Positions 1 through 9,204 are shown, counted from the stretch's first letter. The stretch: DNA of 64,000 nt from a bacterium 210917-DFI.7.65 (GCA_020555865.1 JAJCJJ010000001.1:617926-681925); one strand, 5' to 3'. Program-made: numbers and translations. Notes: generated by a model from the letters alone, not told the origin.

Positions 1-468
1 ACCAAGCGTCAGGACAAGTTCATCGGCATGCACTTCTTTAACCCCGCAACGGCTATGAAGCTGATTGAGGTCATTCGCGGTGCGCATACTTCCGATGAGA
101 CCTTCGAAATCATCAAGAATCTGTCTGTGGAAATTGGCAAGACGCCCGTCGAAGTTGCGGAAGCTCCCGGTTTTGTTGTCAACAAGATTCTGGTTCCTCT
201 GTGCAATGAGGGTGTCTGCGTGTACGCCGAAGGTATTGCTTCTGCCGAGGGCATCGACACTGCTATGAAGCTGGGCGCCAACCATCCCATGGGTCCCCTG
301 GAGCTGGGCGATCTGATTGGCTGGGATATCGTTCTGAACGTTATGGATGTTCTCTTCAACGAGACCCACGATTCCAAGTACAGAGCTCATCCTTTGATGA
401 GAAAGATGGTTCGCGGCGGCCTGCTGGGCAGAAAGTCCGGTAAGGGCTTCTACGATTACACCAAGTAA
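1..468 (+). CDS. hbd: 3-hydroxybutyryl-CoA dehydrogenase, C-terminal part (5' truncated by window edge)
   Basis: The frame is open from base 1 and ends in TAA, so only about the last 155 residues are present. The enzyme reduces acetoacetyl-CoA to 3-hydroxybutyryl-CoA with NAD(P)H in the cytoplasm, a step of butyrate formation. Visible family signatures are [16 protein letters not shown], which carries the catalytic-pair histidine region, [10 protein letters not shown], and the C-terminal domain with [16 protein letters not shown] and a [11 protein letters not shown] ending. It is followed after 21 bases by bcd, with an AGGAGG ribosome site between, so the genes are co-transcribed. The N-terminal Rossmann domain lies outside the window. 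Confidence 0.95.
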   Translation, partial: TKRQDKFIGMHFFNPATAMKLIEVIRGAHTSDETFEIIKNLSVEIGKTPVEVAEAPGFVVNKILVPLCNEGVCVYAEGIASAEGIDTAMKLGANHPMGPLELGDLIGWDIVLNVMDVLFNETHDSKYRAHPLMRKMVRGGLLGRKSGKGFYDYTK

Positions 469-489
469 TAGCACAGGAGGAGTTTAATT

Positions 490-1653
490 ATGGATTTTGT
501 CATTGATAGAGAACATCAGCTGCTCCGCAAAATGTATCGTGAGTTTGCTGAAAATGAAGTCAAGCCCATTGCAGCAGAGATCGATGAAGAGGAGCGCTTC
601 CCCGAGGAAACGATCAAGAAGATGGCCAAGCTGGGCATGATGGGCCTGTATTTCCCCAAGGAATACGGCGGCGCTGGCGCAGATATCCTGGCCTATGCCA
701 TGGCAGTTGAAGAAATGGCCAAGGTCTGCACCACCACTTCCGTTGCCCTTTCTGCGCACGTTTCTCTGTGCACTGCACCTATTTTTGAGAACGGTACCGA
801 AGAGCAGAAGAAGAAGTATCTGCCCAAGCTGTGCTCCGGCGAGTGGCTGGGCGCTTTCGGCCTGACCGAGCCCGGTGCAGGTACCGATGCACAGGGTCAG
901 CAGACGGTTGCTGTTTTGGATGAGTCTGGCGAGAACTGGATCCTGAATGGTTCCAAGATCTTTATCACCAACGCCGGTTATGCCGATGTGTTCATTATCA
1001 TTGCCGTTACCGGCACGATCATCAACAAGCGCGGTAAGAAGGAGAAGGAAATCTCTGCTTTTGTTGTGGAGCGCACGGATCCCGGCTTCTCCGTCGGCAA
1101 GCACGAGAAGAAGATGGGTATCCGCGGCTCCTCCACCTGCGAGCTGATCATGGAAGACTGCGTCATTCCCAAGGATCGTATGCTGGGCAAGAAGGGCAAG
1201 GGCTTCCAGCTGGCCATGAAGACCCTGGACGGCGGCCGTATCGGTATCGCTGCACAGGCTCTGGGCATTGCTGAAGGCGCAATTGAAGAGACTGTCAAGT
1301 ATACCAAGGAGCGTATGCAGTTCGGTAAGCGTATCTCCCAGTTCCAGAACACCCAGTTCCAGCTGGCTGACATGCAGGCCAGAACGCAGGCTGCGCAGTA
1401 TCTGGTTTATGCTGCTGCCTGCAAGAAGCAGAACCATGAGCCTTATTCTATGGACGCTGCTATGGCCAAGCTGTTTGCAGCGGAGACGGCCAGTGATGTT
1501 ACCCGTCGCTGCCTGCAGCTGTTCGGCGGCTACGGCTACACCCGTGAGTATCCCATTGAGCGCATGATGCGCGACGCCAAGATCACCGAGATCTATGAGG
1601 GTACTTCCGAAGTTCAGCGCATGGTTATCTCTGCGCACATGGGCGTTAAGTAA
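490..1653 (+). CDS. bcd: Butyryl-CoA dehydrogenase (short-chain acyl-CoA dehydrogenase)
   Basis: A 387-residue acyl-CoA dehydrogenase of the usual length. It reduces crotonyl-CoA to butyryl-CoA using FAD and, together with EtfAB in clostridia, couples this to ferredoxin reduction by electron bifurcation. The N-terminal helical domain leads into GAFGLTEPGAGTDA (FAD/substrate contact, about residue 120). The C-terminal domain has QLFGGYGYTREYPIERMMRD and the catalytic base region EIYEGTSEVQR. The start ATG has an AGGAGG 8 bases upstream. It sits between hbd and etfB in one transcription unit, which supports the butyrate assignment over other acyl-CoA dehydrogenases. Confidence 0.96.
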   Translation: MDFVIDREHQLLRKMYREFAENEVKPIAAEIDEEERFPEETIKKMAKLGMMGLYFPKEYGGAGADILAYAMAVEEMAKVCTTTSVALSAHVSLCTAPIFENGTEEQKKKYLPKLCSGEWLGAFGLTEPGAGTDAQGQQTVAVLDESGENWILNGSKIFITNAGYADVFIIIAVTGTIINKRGKKEKEISAFVVERTDPGFSVGKHEKKMGIRGSSTCELIMEDCVIPKDRMLGKKGKGFQLAMKTLDGGRIGIAAQALGIAEGAIEETVKYTKERMQFGKRISQFQNTQFQLADMQARTQAAQYLVYAAACKKQNHEPYSMDAAMAKLFAAETASDVTRRCLQLFGGYGYTREYPIERMMRDAKITEIYEGTSEVQRMVISAHMGVK

Positions 1654-1673
1654 TTGAGGAGGTAAAGGTTAAA

Positions 1674-2474
1674 ATGAAAATTTTTGTTTGTGTCAAGCAG
1701 GTTCCGGATACCTCCGGTAAGGTTGCTGTCGATGAAAATGGTATCCTGATCCGTTCTTCCATGCCCACCATCATCAACCCTGATGATATGAACGCAATGG
1801 AAGCGGCGCTGCAGCTGAAGGATGAAACCGGCTGCAAGGTGGTTGCTGTTACCATGGGTCCCCCTCCTGCAGAGGGCATGCTGCGTGAGCTGATCGCCAT
1901 GGGCGCTGACGAGGGTATCCTGATCTCTGCCCGTGAGTTCGGCGGCAGCGACACTTTCGCTACGTCTCAGATCATTGCCGCAGCCATCAACCATGTGGGC
2001 CTGGAAAAGGACGACATGATCATCTGCGGCCGTCAGGCCATCGACGGCGACACCGCTCAGGTTGGTCCTCAGATCGCTGAAAAGCTGGACCTGCCCCAGG
2101 TTACATATGCAGCGGAAATCAAGAAAGAGGGCAACGAAGTCACCGTCAAGCGCATGCTGGAAGATGGCTATATGACCATTAAGATGCAGACACCCTGCCT
2201 GGTGACCTGCATCAAGGAGCTGAATGCTCCTCGCTACATGTCCGTGCCCGGCATCTTCGAGTGCTACAGCAAGCCCCTGACCATTCTGGACTTTGAAGCA
2301 CTGAAGGACGAGCCTCTGATCGAGCTGGACACCATTGGTCTGAAGGGTTCTCCCACGAACATCTTCAAGTCCTTTACTCCTCCCCAGAAGGGTGTCGGTG
2401 TCATGCTGGAGGGTGCCGACAAGGCAACCGCAGCAGATCTTGCTGACAGACTGCTGAAGAAGCATGTCATCTGA
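1674..2474 (+). CDS. etfB: Electron transfer flavoprotein, beta subunit
   Basis: A 266-residue EtfB starting MKIFVCVKQVPDTSGKV, the classic family start, with a GAGGAGG ribosome site. It binds the small-domain cofactor (a second FAD in bifurcating clostridial Etf) and passes electrons between NADH, ferredoxin and Bcd. CGRQAIDGDTAQVGPQIAE, around residue 120, is the beta-subunit nucleotide/flavin signature. It lies 20 bases after bcd and 19 before etfA. The order bcd-etfB-etfA is the standard butyrate arrangement. Confidence 0.96.
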   Translation: MKIFVCVKQVPDTSGKVAVDENGILIRSSMPTIINPDDMNAMEAALQLKDETGCKVVAVTMGPPPAEGMLRELIAMGADEGILISAREFGGSDTFATSQIIAAAINHVGLEKDDMIICGRQAIDGDTAQVGPQIAEKLDLPQVTYAAEIKKEGNEVTVKRMLEDGYMTIKMQTPCLVTCIKELNAPRYMSVPGIFECYSKPLTILDFEALKDEPLIELDTIGLKGSPTNIFKSFTPPQKGVGVMLEGADKATAADLADRLLKKHVI

Positions 2475-2493
2475 TTGAAAGGAGAAATAAATT

Positions 2494-3600
2494 ATGGCTT
2501 TTAATAGTGCAGCTATCGAAGAATTCAAGGATATCTGGGTATTCTGCGAGCAGCGTGATGGTAAACTGATGAACACCGACTTCGAACTGATCTCTGAGGG
2601 CCGCAAGCTGGCGGACGAGCGCGGTTCCAAGCTGGTCGGCATCCTGCTGGGCGACAACGTTCAGGGCATTGCCAAGGAACTGGGCGGCTACGGTGCAGAT
2701 AAGGTGATCGTTTGCGAAGATCCTGCTCTGAAGGTCTATACGACCGACGCTTACACCAAGGTCATCTGCGATGTGGCGATGGAGAAGAAGCCTGAAGTCA
2801 TTCTGATTGGCGCTTCCAACATCGGCCGCGATCTGGGTCCCCGTTGCGCAGCCCGTATGCACACCGGCCTGACCGCAGACTGCACCCACCTCGATATTGA
2901 CATGGATGGTTATCTGAACTATCTGAAGGAAGGCTCCACCATCGATGTAGACAGCGTGAAGTGGAACATGGAAGATATCAACCTGAAGATGACCCGTCCT
3001 GCATTCGGCGGCCATCTGATGGCAACCATTATCTGCCCCCGTTTCCGTCCCTGCATGTCCACGGTGCGCCCTGGTGTTATGAAGAAGGCTCCTTTCGATC
3101 AGGCTAAGGCTGACGCTTGCGAGATCGAAGTCATCAAGCCCACCGTGTCTGAGGCCGACATTCAGGCAAAGGTAGTGGAAGTGGTCAAGGAAGCTAAGGA
3201 ACTGGTGGACCTGATCGGCGCCGATGTAATCGTTTCCGTGGGCCGCGGCATCAACAAGGATCCCGAGAAGGGTATCGAGTTGGCCAAGCAGTTGGCAGAC
3301 GCTTTCGGCGGCGGCGTTGTGGGTTCCTCCCGTGCGCTGGTTGACGCTGGCCTGATCACCGCTGATCACCAGGTCGGCCAGACCGGTAAGACTGTGCATC
3401 CCAAGGTGTATGTGGCTCTGGGTATCTCTGGCGCCATTCAGCACAAGGCTGGTATGCAGGATTCCGAGCTGATCATTGCGGTCAATAAGAACGAGACGGC
3501 TCCCATCTTTGACGTTGCCGATTACGGCATCTGCGGCGACCTGTTTAAGGTTGTTCCCATGATGATCGAAGCGATCAACGCTGCAAAGGCATCCAAATAA
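2494..3600 (+). CDS. etfA: Electron transfer flavoprotein, alpha subunit
   Basis: A 368-residue EtfA, cytoplasmic partner of EtfB and Bcd. The C-terminal FAD-binding domain is clear from VGSSRALVDAGL, HQVGQTGKTVHPK and ALGISGAIQHKAGM (about residues 272-320), followed by IIAVNKNETAPIF. The N-terminal part starts with FKDIWVFCEQRDGKL, as in clostridial EtfA. Length is slightly above the usual 320-340 because of an N-terminal extension. The ribosome site is AAAGGAG. It is the last gene of the operon, and a strong hairpin follows 28 bases after the stop. Confidence 0.96.
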   Translation: MAFNSAAIEEFKDIWVFCEQRDGKLMNTDFELISEGRKLADERGSKLVGILLGDNVQGIAKELGGYGADKVIVCEDPALKVYTTDAYTKVICDVAMEKKPEVILIGASNIGRDLGPRCAARMHTGLTADCTHLDIDMDGYLNYLKEGSTIDVDSVKWNMEDINLKMTRPAFGGHLMATIICPRFRPCMSTVRPGVMKKAPFDQAKADACEIEVIKPTVSEADIQAKVVEVVKEAKELVDLIGADVIVSVGRGINKDPEKGIELAKQLADAFGGGVVGSSRALVDAGLITADHQVGQTGKTVHPKVYVALGISGAIQHKAGMQDSELIIAVNKNETAPIFDVADYGICGDLFKVVPMMIEAINAAKASK

Positions 3601-3606
3601 TTCTGT

Positions 3607-3668
3607 CCGGGTTTTTGCCCGGAGCAAACGAGTCCGCTTTGCCATGGCAAAGCGGACTCGTATTTTAT
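3607..3668 (+). terminator. Terminator after the butyrate operon
   Basis: A perfect 32-base palindrome at 3629-3660 (arms CGAGTCCGCTTTGCC and complement), with one extra A/T pair outside, is followed by TATTTTAT. A smaller CCGGG/CCCGG hairpin lies just before it at 3607-3622. The position immediately behind etfA supports transcription termination. Confidence 0.75.
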
Positions 3669-3749
3669 CAGACGTTTGTTATCGATGCAATGCAAAACGG
3701 ATATACCAAATGGGCTGGGGCGAAGTGCTGTACCGCATGCGGCGAATGC

Positions 3750-5039
3750 TCATTGCGCCGATTTCCTGCGCTCACGCGGCTTGGCTGGTTTGCCCTGGGC
3801 TGCAGAAGGAACGGGAGCATGGGAAGAGACGCTATCGGATGCGGGATGCAGCGCCGTGCGGAGGACATAGTCTGCAGCTCCAAACAGGGCGCGTTTGGTG
3901 TCAAAACATGCAATATAAACCTGATTGCCCATGGCAACGGAGAGGGCGTCGGGCATACGGCCGACCATGTGCATATGCGTGCCGTACAGCGTCATGATCT
4001 CATCATGGCTATGCAGGTACTGTCTGTGATCCCGGCGGCCGAAGTAGGCGCAGTAGGCGTGGGGGCCTGTATAGCTGTGACGCAGTTCGCCGAAGGCCAC
4101 CATGTCGGCATAGATCTGATACAGGCTGGTGGAGTAGGCGTAATCGATCATGTCAGGGGTAAAACCGCCGGCAGGACGCATGTTGATCTCCAGCGCCACA
4201 AGATCCCCTTTGCGGCCCATACCTTCTTTTGCCTGGCTCAGGCGGAAAAACTCCAGATGGAAACAACGTTTTTTAGCGCCCAGGGCGGCAAGTACACTGC
4301 GGCCTGCAGCTGCGACATCTGCGGGAACGGACTTGCTGACGTAATAAAAACAGTCGTTTCCTTCGTTGACCATTTCCATGATAGAACCAGGCGAAACGTG
4401 GCTGGCGGCCAGGAGCACTTCGCCCTGGCTGCCGCACACGCCGTCAAACGTCGTTACCTCGCCGGGGACAAATTCCTCCATAATGTATTCAGTATCCAAT
4501 GGTTTGGCAAAAAAGGCGCTGAGATCGGCGTTGTTGTTCAGTTTCCAAGTGCCGCAGGCCCCCACGCCACTGTTGGGCTTCACGATGATAGGATAGCCGA
4601 CTTCCTGCACGAAAGCGGAGGCAGCCTCAGCAGTGGTGGCCAGTTGCCAGCGGGCGGCAGGGATCCCTGCTTTGGCATAGATTTCCTTCATGCGGGATTT
4701 GCATTTGTATACGGCCATGTCTGCCGATTTCAAACCTGTAGTAATATTGAAATCCGTGCGTAGCCGAGCATCCTGTTCCAGCCAGTATTCGTTGTTGGAT
4801 TCCAGATAATCAATTTTTCCATATTTGAAAGTGAAATAAGCGACGGCACGCAACATCTGATCGTAGTTCTCCATATCGTTCACGCGGTAATATTCCTGCA
4901 GTGCGCCGCGTAGGGAGTCGGACAGAGTTTCATAGGGAGCATCGCCGATGCCCAGGACTGTCACACCGTTTTCCCGCAGTGCTATGCAGAAGTTCTGCAT
5001 TACGGCCGGGAAATGGGGGGAAATATATACAAAATTCAC
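3750..5039 (-). CDS. ATP-grasp domain protein (carboxylate-amine ligase type)
   Basis: A 429-residue protein of the ATP-grasp superfamily, which makes acyl-phosphate intermediates to join a carboxylate to an amine or thiol. I chose the GTG at 5037-5039 because AAAGGA precedes it by 7 bases and VNFVYISPHFPAVM is a typical preATP-grasp start; the frame is open upstream but unlike protein. Visible elements are YPIIVKPNSGVGACGTWK (ATP-binding lysine strand, near residue 150), IMEEFVPGEVTTFDG, and LVALEINMRPAGGFTPDM, which holds the metal-binding Glu and Asn. The C-terminus is low-complexity and basic. The substrate cannot be told. It is divergent from the esterase gene. Confidence 0.8.
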   Translation of the reverse strand: MNFVYISPHFPAVMQNFCIALRENGVTVLGIGDAPYETLSDSLRGALQEYYRVNDMENYDQMLRAVAYFTFKYGKIDYLESNNEYWLEQDARLRTDFNITTGLKSADMAVYKCKSRMKEIYAKAGIPAARWQLATTAEAASAFVQEVGYPIIVKPNSGVGACGTWKLNNNADLSAFFAKPLDTEYIMEEFVPGEVTTFDGVCGSQGEVLLAASHVSPGSIMEMVNEGNDCFYYVSKSVPADVAAAGRSVLAALGAKKRCFHLEFFRLSQAKEGMGRKGDLVALEINMRPAGGFTPDMIDYAYSTSLYQIYADMVAFGELRHSYTGPHAYCAYFGRRDHRQYLHSHDEIMTLYGTHMHMVGRMPDALSVAMGNQVYIACFDTKRALFGAADYVLRTALHPASDSVSSHAPVPSAAQGKPAKPRERRKSAQ

Positions 5040-5139
5040 ACCAACACGTCCTTTCTTGTCTCTTACCTGTATTTTAGCGCATTTTTCGGGGGATGAAAAG
5101 GGAGGAGCAGCAAAATTTTGCGCATCGTTCATAGGGGTG

Positions 5140-5148
5140 TGGTATAAT
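5140..5148 (+). promoter_or_regulatory. Extended -10 promoter for the esterase/peptidase pair
   Basis: TGGTATAAT gives a perfect TATAAT at 5143-5148 with TG one base upstream. No convincing -35 is seen at 17 bases, which is common for extended -10 promoters. It lies 38 bases before the ATG at 5187. Confidence 0.55.
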
Positions 5149-5186
5149 AACAAAAGAAAAAACGGCAGCGGTGTGGGAGGCGCTCT

Positions 5187-5924
5187 ATGAACATTGCATA
5201 TTATAAAGAATACAGCAGACAGCTTGGCAGAAATATGGAGTTTAAGCGCTATGGTTGGGGCGGGAAAATTTGTGTAGTGTTTCCCTGTTTGAACGGTCGT
5301 TTTTATGATTATGAGGATTTTCGTATGCCGGAGGCAATCGCCCCATTTCTTGACAGCAGAAAACTGCAGCTGTTTTGTGTGGATGGCATCGATGCAGAAA
5401 CCTGGACTGCCCAGGGCGATCCGCGCCAGCGGATGGAACGGCATGAAGCGTGGTACCGCTATATTACCGAAGAACTGATGCCCCGCATGTATCAAATCAC
5501 CGGAAGCCGGGAGAAACTGATGTGCACCGGCTGCTCCATGGGGGCGTTTCATGCGGCAAATTTCTTCTTCCGGCGTCCGGATCTGTTTGATACTGTGGTT
5601 GCGCTCAGCGGCGTGTATGGAACGGAGGAATTTCTTGGAGATTACTGCGACGAACTGGTGTACCTCAATTCCCCTCTGAAAAGTCTGCCCCATTTGAGCG
5701 ACGATCATCCCTATCTGGAACTGTATCGCCAAAGCCGCATGGTGTTTTGCGTGGGACAGGGAGCCTGGGAAGACGCGTTGCTGGAAAGCACCCGCCAATT
5801 GGACGAGGTGCTTCGCTGCAAAGGGATCCCCGCCTGGGTGGACTACTGGGGAACCGATGTGGCACATGACTGGCCGTGGTGGCACCGGCAGATGAATTAT
5901 TTCCTGGGACATTTATTTCCCTGA
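5187..5924 (+). CDS. Esterase D-like alpha/beta hydrolase
   Basis: A 245-residue cytoplasmic hydrolase resembling the putative esterase (esterase D/antigen 85) family. The nucleophile elbow is GCSMG with Ser117. VVALSGVYG follows the nucleophile, as in that family, and the late histidine lies in DVAHDWPWW. There is no signal peptide. GGGAGG precedes the start. The M20 peptidase starts 12 bases after the stop, so the two are probably one transcript. The substrate is unknown; an acyl or peptidyl ester is possible given the neighbouring peptidase and ATP-grasp ligase. Confidence 0.75.
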   Translation: MNIAYYKEYSRQLGRNMEFKRYGWGGKICVVFPCLNGRFYDYEDFRMPEAIAPFLDSRKLQLFCVDGIDAETWTAQGDPRQRMERHEAWYRYITEELMPRMYQITGSREKLMCTGCSMGAFHAANFFFRRPDLFDTVVALSGVYGTEEFLGDYCDELVYLNSPLKSLPHLSDDHPYLELYRQSRMVFCVGQGAWEDALLESTRQLDEVLRCKGIPAWVDYWGTDVAHDWPWWHRQMNYFLGHLFP

Positions 5925-5936
5925 GGTGCAGAAAAG

Positions 5937-7088
5937 ATGAAGGATCATATAACAATACAAGCGCAGAAAACCGAAGCAGAGCTGGAAGCATTGATCGAGG
6001 CGCTTTGCACCATTCCAGCCCCGTTGGGCCAGGAGTGGGCCAGAGCGGAATTTGTGCAGGACTGGCTGAACGGCAACGGACTGACTGGCAGCTGGATCGA
6101 TCGCAGTGGGAATGTCATTTTTCCCTACTCCTGCAATTCTGAAAAGTATATAGCCTTTACAGCGCATATGGACACGGTTTTTCCGGAAACCGAGCCGTTT
6201 CCCTTTGTCCGGGAGGGGACAATTGCCAAATGCCCCGGCATCGGGGATGATACGGCCAATATGGCTGCGCTGATGCTGGCCGCGCGTTGGGTCGTACAGC
6301 AGAGGCTGTGCTTTCCGTATTCGCTCCTGTTCGTATGGGATACCGGTGAGGAAGGGCTGGGAAACCTGAACGGAGTGCGGGGCCTGATGGAGGATTATGC
6401 GGATCGCATAGCAGCCCTGGTGGCGTTGGACGGCGTTTATCCCGGGCTGATCGACGGAGCGGTAGGCTCGGTGCGCTGGCGCATCCGCGCAAAAACCAGC
6501 GGCGGCCATTCTTTCCGAAACTTTGGCAGCCCCAATGCCATTGAGCGCATGGCGGCGCTGATCGGGGCGCTGTATGCCCAGCCTCTGCCGGATGCAGAGG
6601 GCGCCCGCACTACGTTTAATGTGGGCAGCATTGCCGGCGGCACTTCGGTGAATACCATTGCCCAGGCCTGTGAAATCTTATATGAAGTGCGCTCGGACAG
6701 CGCTGCGGCGCTGAATGCCATGGAATGCGCGCTGAACGCCCTGGTGCGCGATGCGCAGCAGCGGGGCGGCGTGGATTTCTCCTGCGAAGAGATCGGCCTC
6801 CGGCCGGCCTCCGGCGCGCGGGCGGAGGGACAGGACGCGCTGGAATCCCATTGGAAGCGTGCGGTGCAGGCGGTACTGCCGGGGCAGGAGGTGCGCTGCA
6901 CTTCTGGCTCCACCGACTGCAATATCCCCCTTTCCATGGCCATTCCCGCCATGTGTGTGGGAGCCTATCGCGGCGGCGCGGCTCATACTCGTGAGGAATG
7001 GATCGACTGTGCCAGCTTATCTACTGGTTATGCGCTGCTGCTTCACTTGTTCCATTCGTTTGCGCAGGAGGATCAGCAGTTCTTGTAA
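5937..7088 (+). CDS. M20 family metallopeptidase / deacylase
   Basis: A 383-residue dinuclear zinc aminoacylase/peptidase. Metal and catalytic residues are visible in order: H77 and D79 in AHMDTVFP, D105 in GIGDDTAN, the E138/E139 pair in GEEGLG, the D in VALDGVYP and the late His in AAHTREEW. The dimerisation (lid) domain lies between about residues 185 and 300, with GGHSFRNFGSPNA at its start. No export signal is seen, so it probably acts on cytoplasmic peptides or N-acyl amino acids. It is translationally close to the esterase gene. Confidence 0.85.
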   Translation: MKDHITIQAQKTEAELEALIEALCTIPAPLGQEWARAEFVQDWLNGNGLTGSWIDRSGNVIFPYSCNSEKYIAFTAHMDTVFPETEPFPFVREGTIAKCPGIGDDTANMAALMLAARWVVQQRLCFPYSLLFVWDTGEEGLGNLNGVRGLMEDYADRIAALVALDGVYPGLIDGAVGSVRWRIRAKTSGGHSFRNFGSPNAIERMAALIGALYAQPLPDAEGARTTFNVGSIAGGTSVNTIAQACEILYEVRSDSAAALNAMECALNALVRDAQQRGGVDFSCEEIGLRPASGARAEGQDALESHWKRAVQAVLPGQEVRCTSGSTDCNIPLSMAIPAMCVGAYRGGAAHTREEWIDCASLSTGYALLLHLFHSFAQEDQQFL

Positions 7089-7132
7089 TTGTATGCCAAC
7101 AAGAATTCATGGCGGCAATGGGAAGCGGGGAC

Positions 7133-7161
7133 TTGGTAAAGTCTCCGCGTTCTGGTATACT
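7133..7161 (+). promoter_or_regulatory. Promoter of the molybdenum cofactor operon
   Basis: TTGGTA at 7133-7138, a 17-base spacer, and TATACT at 7156-7161 with an upstream TG (TGGTATACT). It lies 36 bases before mobB and leaves no room for a molybdenum-cofactor riboswitch. Confidence 0.65.
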
Positions 7162-7197
7162 ATAGAGCAGCAACAGACAGGCAAAGGGGGCAGGCAG

Positions 7198-7686
7198 ATG
7201 CAGACGATCCCGGTGATTGCGGTAGCGGCCTGGTCGGGTACGGGCAAGACCACGCTGCTGGAACGGCTGATCCCTGTGTTAAAGGAACGCGGGCTGCGTG
7301 TATGTGTCATGAAGCACGATGCTCATGAGTTTGAAGTGGATCGGGTAGGAAAGGACAGCTGGCGCATGACGCGCGCCGGAGCGGACGTCACAATCCTGAC
7401 CAATGGCGCCCATGCGGCTATTCTGGAAAACCGGCCCGTGACAGCGGAAGCGTTGCTGGAGCAGGTACATGACGTGGATTTGGTTTTGACAGAAGGCTAT
7501 AAACATGGCCTCTGGAAAAAGATTGCTCTGTACCGTGCGGCGGTGGGCAAGCCTTTTCCCTGCGCTTTGGAGGAGTGTATAGCTGTGGTGACGGATACGC
7601 CGATTGCAGATTGCCCGGTGCCCTGCCTGGGCTTTGAAGAGATTGAAGCCCTGGCGGATCGGATCGAAGAGGAGATCGGAAGATGA
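7198..7686 (+). CDS. mobB: Molybdopterin-guanine dinucleotide biosynthesis adaptor MobB
   Basis: A 162-residue P-loop GTPase. The start was set at the ATG preceded by AAAGGGGG, because MQTIPVIAVAAWSGTGKTTL is the usual beginning; the frame is open far upstream without meaning. The Walker A sequence is WSGTGKTT (residues 12-19). MKHDAHEFEVDRVGKDSWR is the MobB-specific stretch and VLTEGYKHG the third conserved block. MobB assists attachment of GMP to molybdopterin. Its stop overlaps the next start in ATGA, showing translational coupling. Confidence 0.93.
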   Translation: MQTIPVIAVAAWSGTGKTTLLERLIPVLKERGLRVCVMKHDAHEFEVDRVGKDSWRMTRAGADVTILTNGAHAAILENRPVTAEALLEQVHDVDLVLTEGYKHGLWKKIALYRAAVGKPFPCALEECIAVVTDTPIADCPVPCLGFEEIEALADRIEEEIGR

Positions 7687-8702
7687 AATTGGTAAGAACG
7701 GAAGAAGCCGTGGGCCATGTGCTCTGCCACGATATGACGCAGATCATCCCGGGCGTAACGAAAGACGCCCGGTTCCGCAAGGGGCATGTGGTGACCGAAG
7801 CGGATATTCCTGTGCTGCTGAGCATGGGAAAAGAGCACCTCTATGTGTGGGAAAAACAACCGGGGATGCTGCACGAGGACGAGGCGGCGGAAATTTTGTT
7901 TGCCCTTTGCCACGGGGAAAATACCTGCCGGAAGGCGCCGCCGAAAGAAGGAAAGGTTGAATTGATTGCTGCTTGCGACGGTTTGTTCCGGATCGAGCGG
8001 GAAGGCCTGCGGGCGGTGAATACGCTGGGCGATATGATGATCGCTGCCCGCGCTGGGGATTTTGCCGTCAAAAAAGGAGATAGCTTGGGGGCCACCCGTG
8101 TGATCCCGCTTGTCATTGAAGCGGAGAAAATGGATGCGGCTTGCGCTGCGGCGGGGGACAGGCCCCTCTTTTCCGTGCTGCCCTTTCAAAAGAGAACCGT
8201 GGGGATCATCACGACGGGAAATGAAGTGTTCAGCGGCCGGGTGCAGGATGCGTTCGGACCGGCCATTCGCCAAAAGCTGGCCGAATATGACGCTGAGGTG
8301 TTGGGGCAGACCATTTTGGGGGATGACCCGGATGCCATTGCCGCGCAGATCGCCGCATACATCGATCAGGGGGCAGACATGGTGCTCTGCACCGGCGGTA
8401 TGAGCGTAGACCCTGACGATACCACGCCCACGGCGATCCAGCGCAGCGGTGCGCAGATTGTGTCCTACGGCGCACCGGTGCTTCCGGGGGCCATGTTCCT
8501 GCTGGCCTATCGGGATGGGGTGCCGGTCATGGGGCTTCCCGGCTGTGTCATGTATGCCAAGCGGACGGTGTTCGACTTGGTGCTGCCGCGCATTATGGCG
8601 GGCGAACGGCTGAGCCGGGAAGATCTGGTGCGTTACGGGGAGGGCGGACTGTGCCTGAATTGCCCGGTGTGTACCTTCCCCAACTGTGGATTTGGAAAGT
8701 GA
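7683..8702 (+). CDS. Molybdopterin-binding MoeA/MoaB-like protein with C-terminal Cys motif
   Basis: A 339-residue protein with a MoCF-binding domain at about residues 170-310: [32 protein letters not shown] and [14 protein letters not shown] are the molybdopterin-binding loops also seen in MoeA and MogA. The N-terminal half is not a normal MoeA domain. The C-terminus ends [16 protein letters not shown], four cysteines that could bind metal. Related proteins in clostridia sit beside selenium-dependent molybdenum hydroxylase and xanthine dehydrogenase genes, but none is visible here. It overlaps mobB by 4 bases and precedes moaC by 7. A role in cofactor insertion or maturation is inference. 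Confidence 0.8.
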   Translation: MKLVRTEEAVGHVLCHDMTQIIPGVTKDARFRKGHVVTEADIPVLLSMGKEHLYVWEKQPGMLHEDEAAEILFALCHGENTCRKAPPKEGKVELIAACDGLFRIEREGLRAVNTLGDMMIAARAGDFAVKKGDSLGATRVIPLVIEAEKMDAACAAAGDRPLFSVLPFQKRTVGIITTGNEVFSGRVQDAFGPAIRQKLAEYDAEVLGQTILGDDPDAIAAQIAAYIDQGADMVLCTGGMSVDPDDTTPTAIQRSGAQIVSYGAPVLPGAMFLLAYRDGVPVMGLPGCVMYAKRTVFDLVLPRIMAGERLSREDLVRYGEGGLCLNCPVCTFPNCGFGK

Positions 8703-8709
8703 GGATAGA

Positions 8710-9204
8710 ATGGGAACCAATCAGCTGAATCATTTTGACGAGCAGGGCAACGCTGTGATGGTAGATGTGACGGACAAAGCGGAAACGGAGCGCTGCGCCG
8801 TGGCGCGGGGCAGCATTTATGTGACGCGGGAGATTTTTGACGCCATTGCTGGCGGAACGGTGCGCAAGGGCGACGTACTGGGCACTGCCCGGCTGGCAGG
8901 CATTCTGGCAGCCAAGCAGACGCCGCACCTGATCCCGCTGTGCCATCCGCTGCTGCTGAGCAAAGCGAGCGTGGATTTTGAGCTGCATGAGGATACGCTC
9001 TGTGTGGATGCGGTCTGCACGGTAAAGCTTCGGGGGCAGACCGGTGTGGAAATGGAAGCGCTGACCGGCGTCAGTGTGGCGCTCCTGACGATTTACGATA
9101 TGTGCAAGGCCCTGAGCAAGACCATGGAAATCGGCGGCATTCATCTGGAGCGGAAATCCGGCGGCAAGAGTGGAAATTATACTCGGGAGGAGGAGAACGT
9201 ATGA
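8710..9204 (+). CDS. moaC: Cyclic pyranopterin monophosphate synthase MoaC
   Basis: A 164-residue MoaC, which closes the pyranopterin ring on the MoaA product in molybdopterin synthesis. [35 protein letters not shown] and the CKAL segment with its conserved Lys after an Asp are diagnostic, and the tail ERKSGGKSG is typical. The ATG at 8710 was chosen because GAGGA lies just upstream. The stop overlaps the mogA start (ATGA). No moaA, moaD or moaE is present in the window, so those steps must be encoded elsewhere. Confidence 0.97.
   Translation: MGTNQLNHFDEQGNAVMVDVTDKAETERCAVARGSIYVTREIFDAIAGGTVRKGDVLGTARLAGILAAKQTPHLIPLCHPLLLSKASVDFELHEDTLCVDAVCTVKLRGQTGVEMEALTGVSVALLTIYDMCKALSKTMEIGGIHLERKSGGKSGNYTREEENV

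Noticed and set aside
484-1638. A 384-codon open frame antisense to bcd
   Set aside because: It mirrors the real gene's codon pattern, has no ribosome site and no protein-like features; such shadows are common in genes with this codon bias.
2467-3645. A 392-codon open frame antisense to etfA
   Set aside because: It lies fully opposite a certain gene and reads as compositional noise.
3615-4763. A 382-codon plus-strand frame opposite the ATP-grasp gene
   Set aside because: The minus-strand frame has clear ATP-grasp motifs and a ribosome site; the plus frame has neither.
7089-7197. A molybdenum cofactor riboswitch before mobB
   Set aside because: The promoter's start site leaves fewer than 35 bases of leader, too short for the known element.
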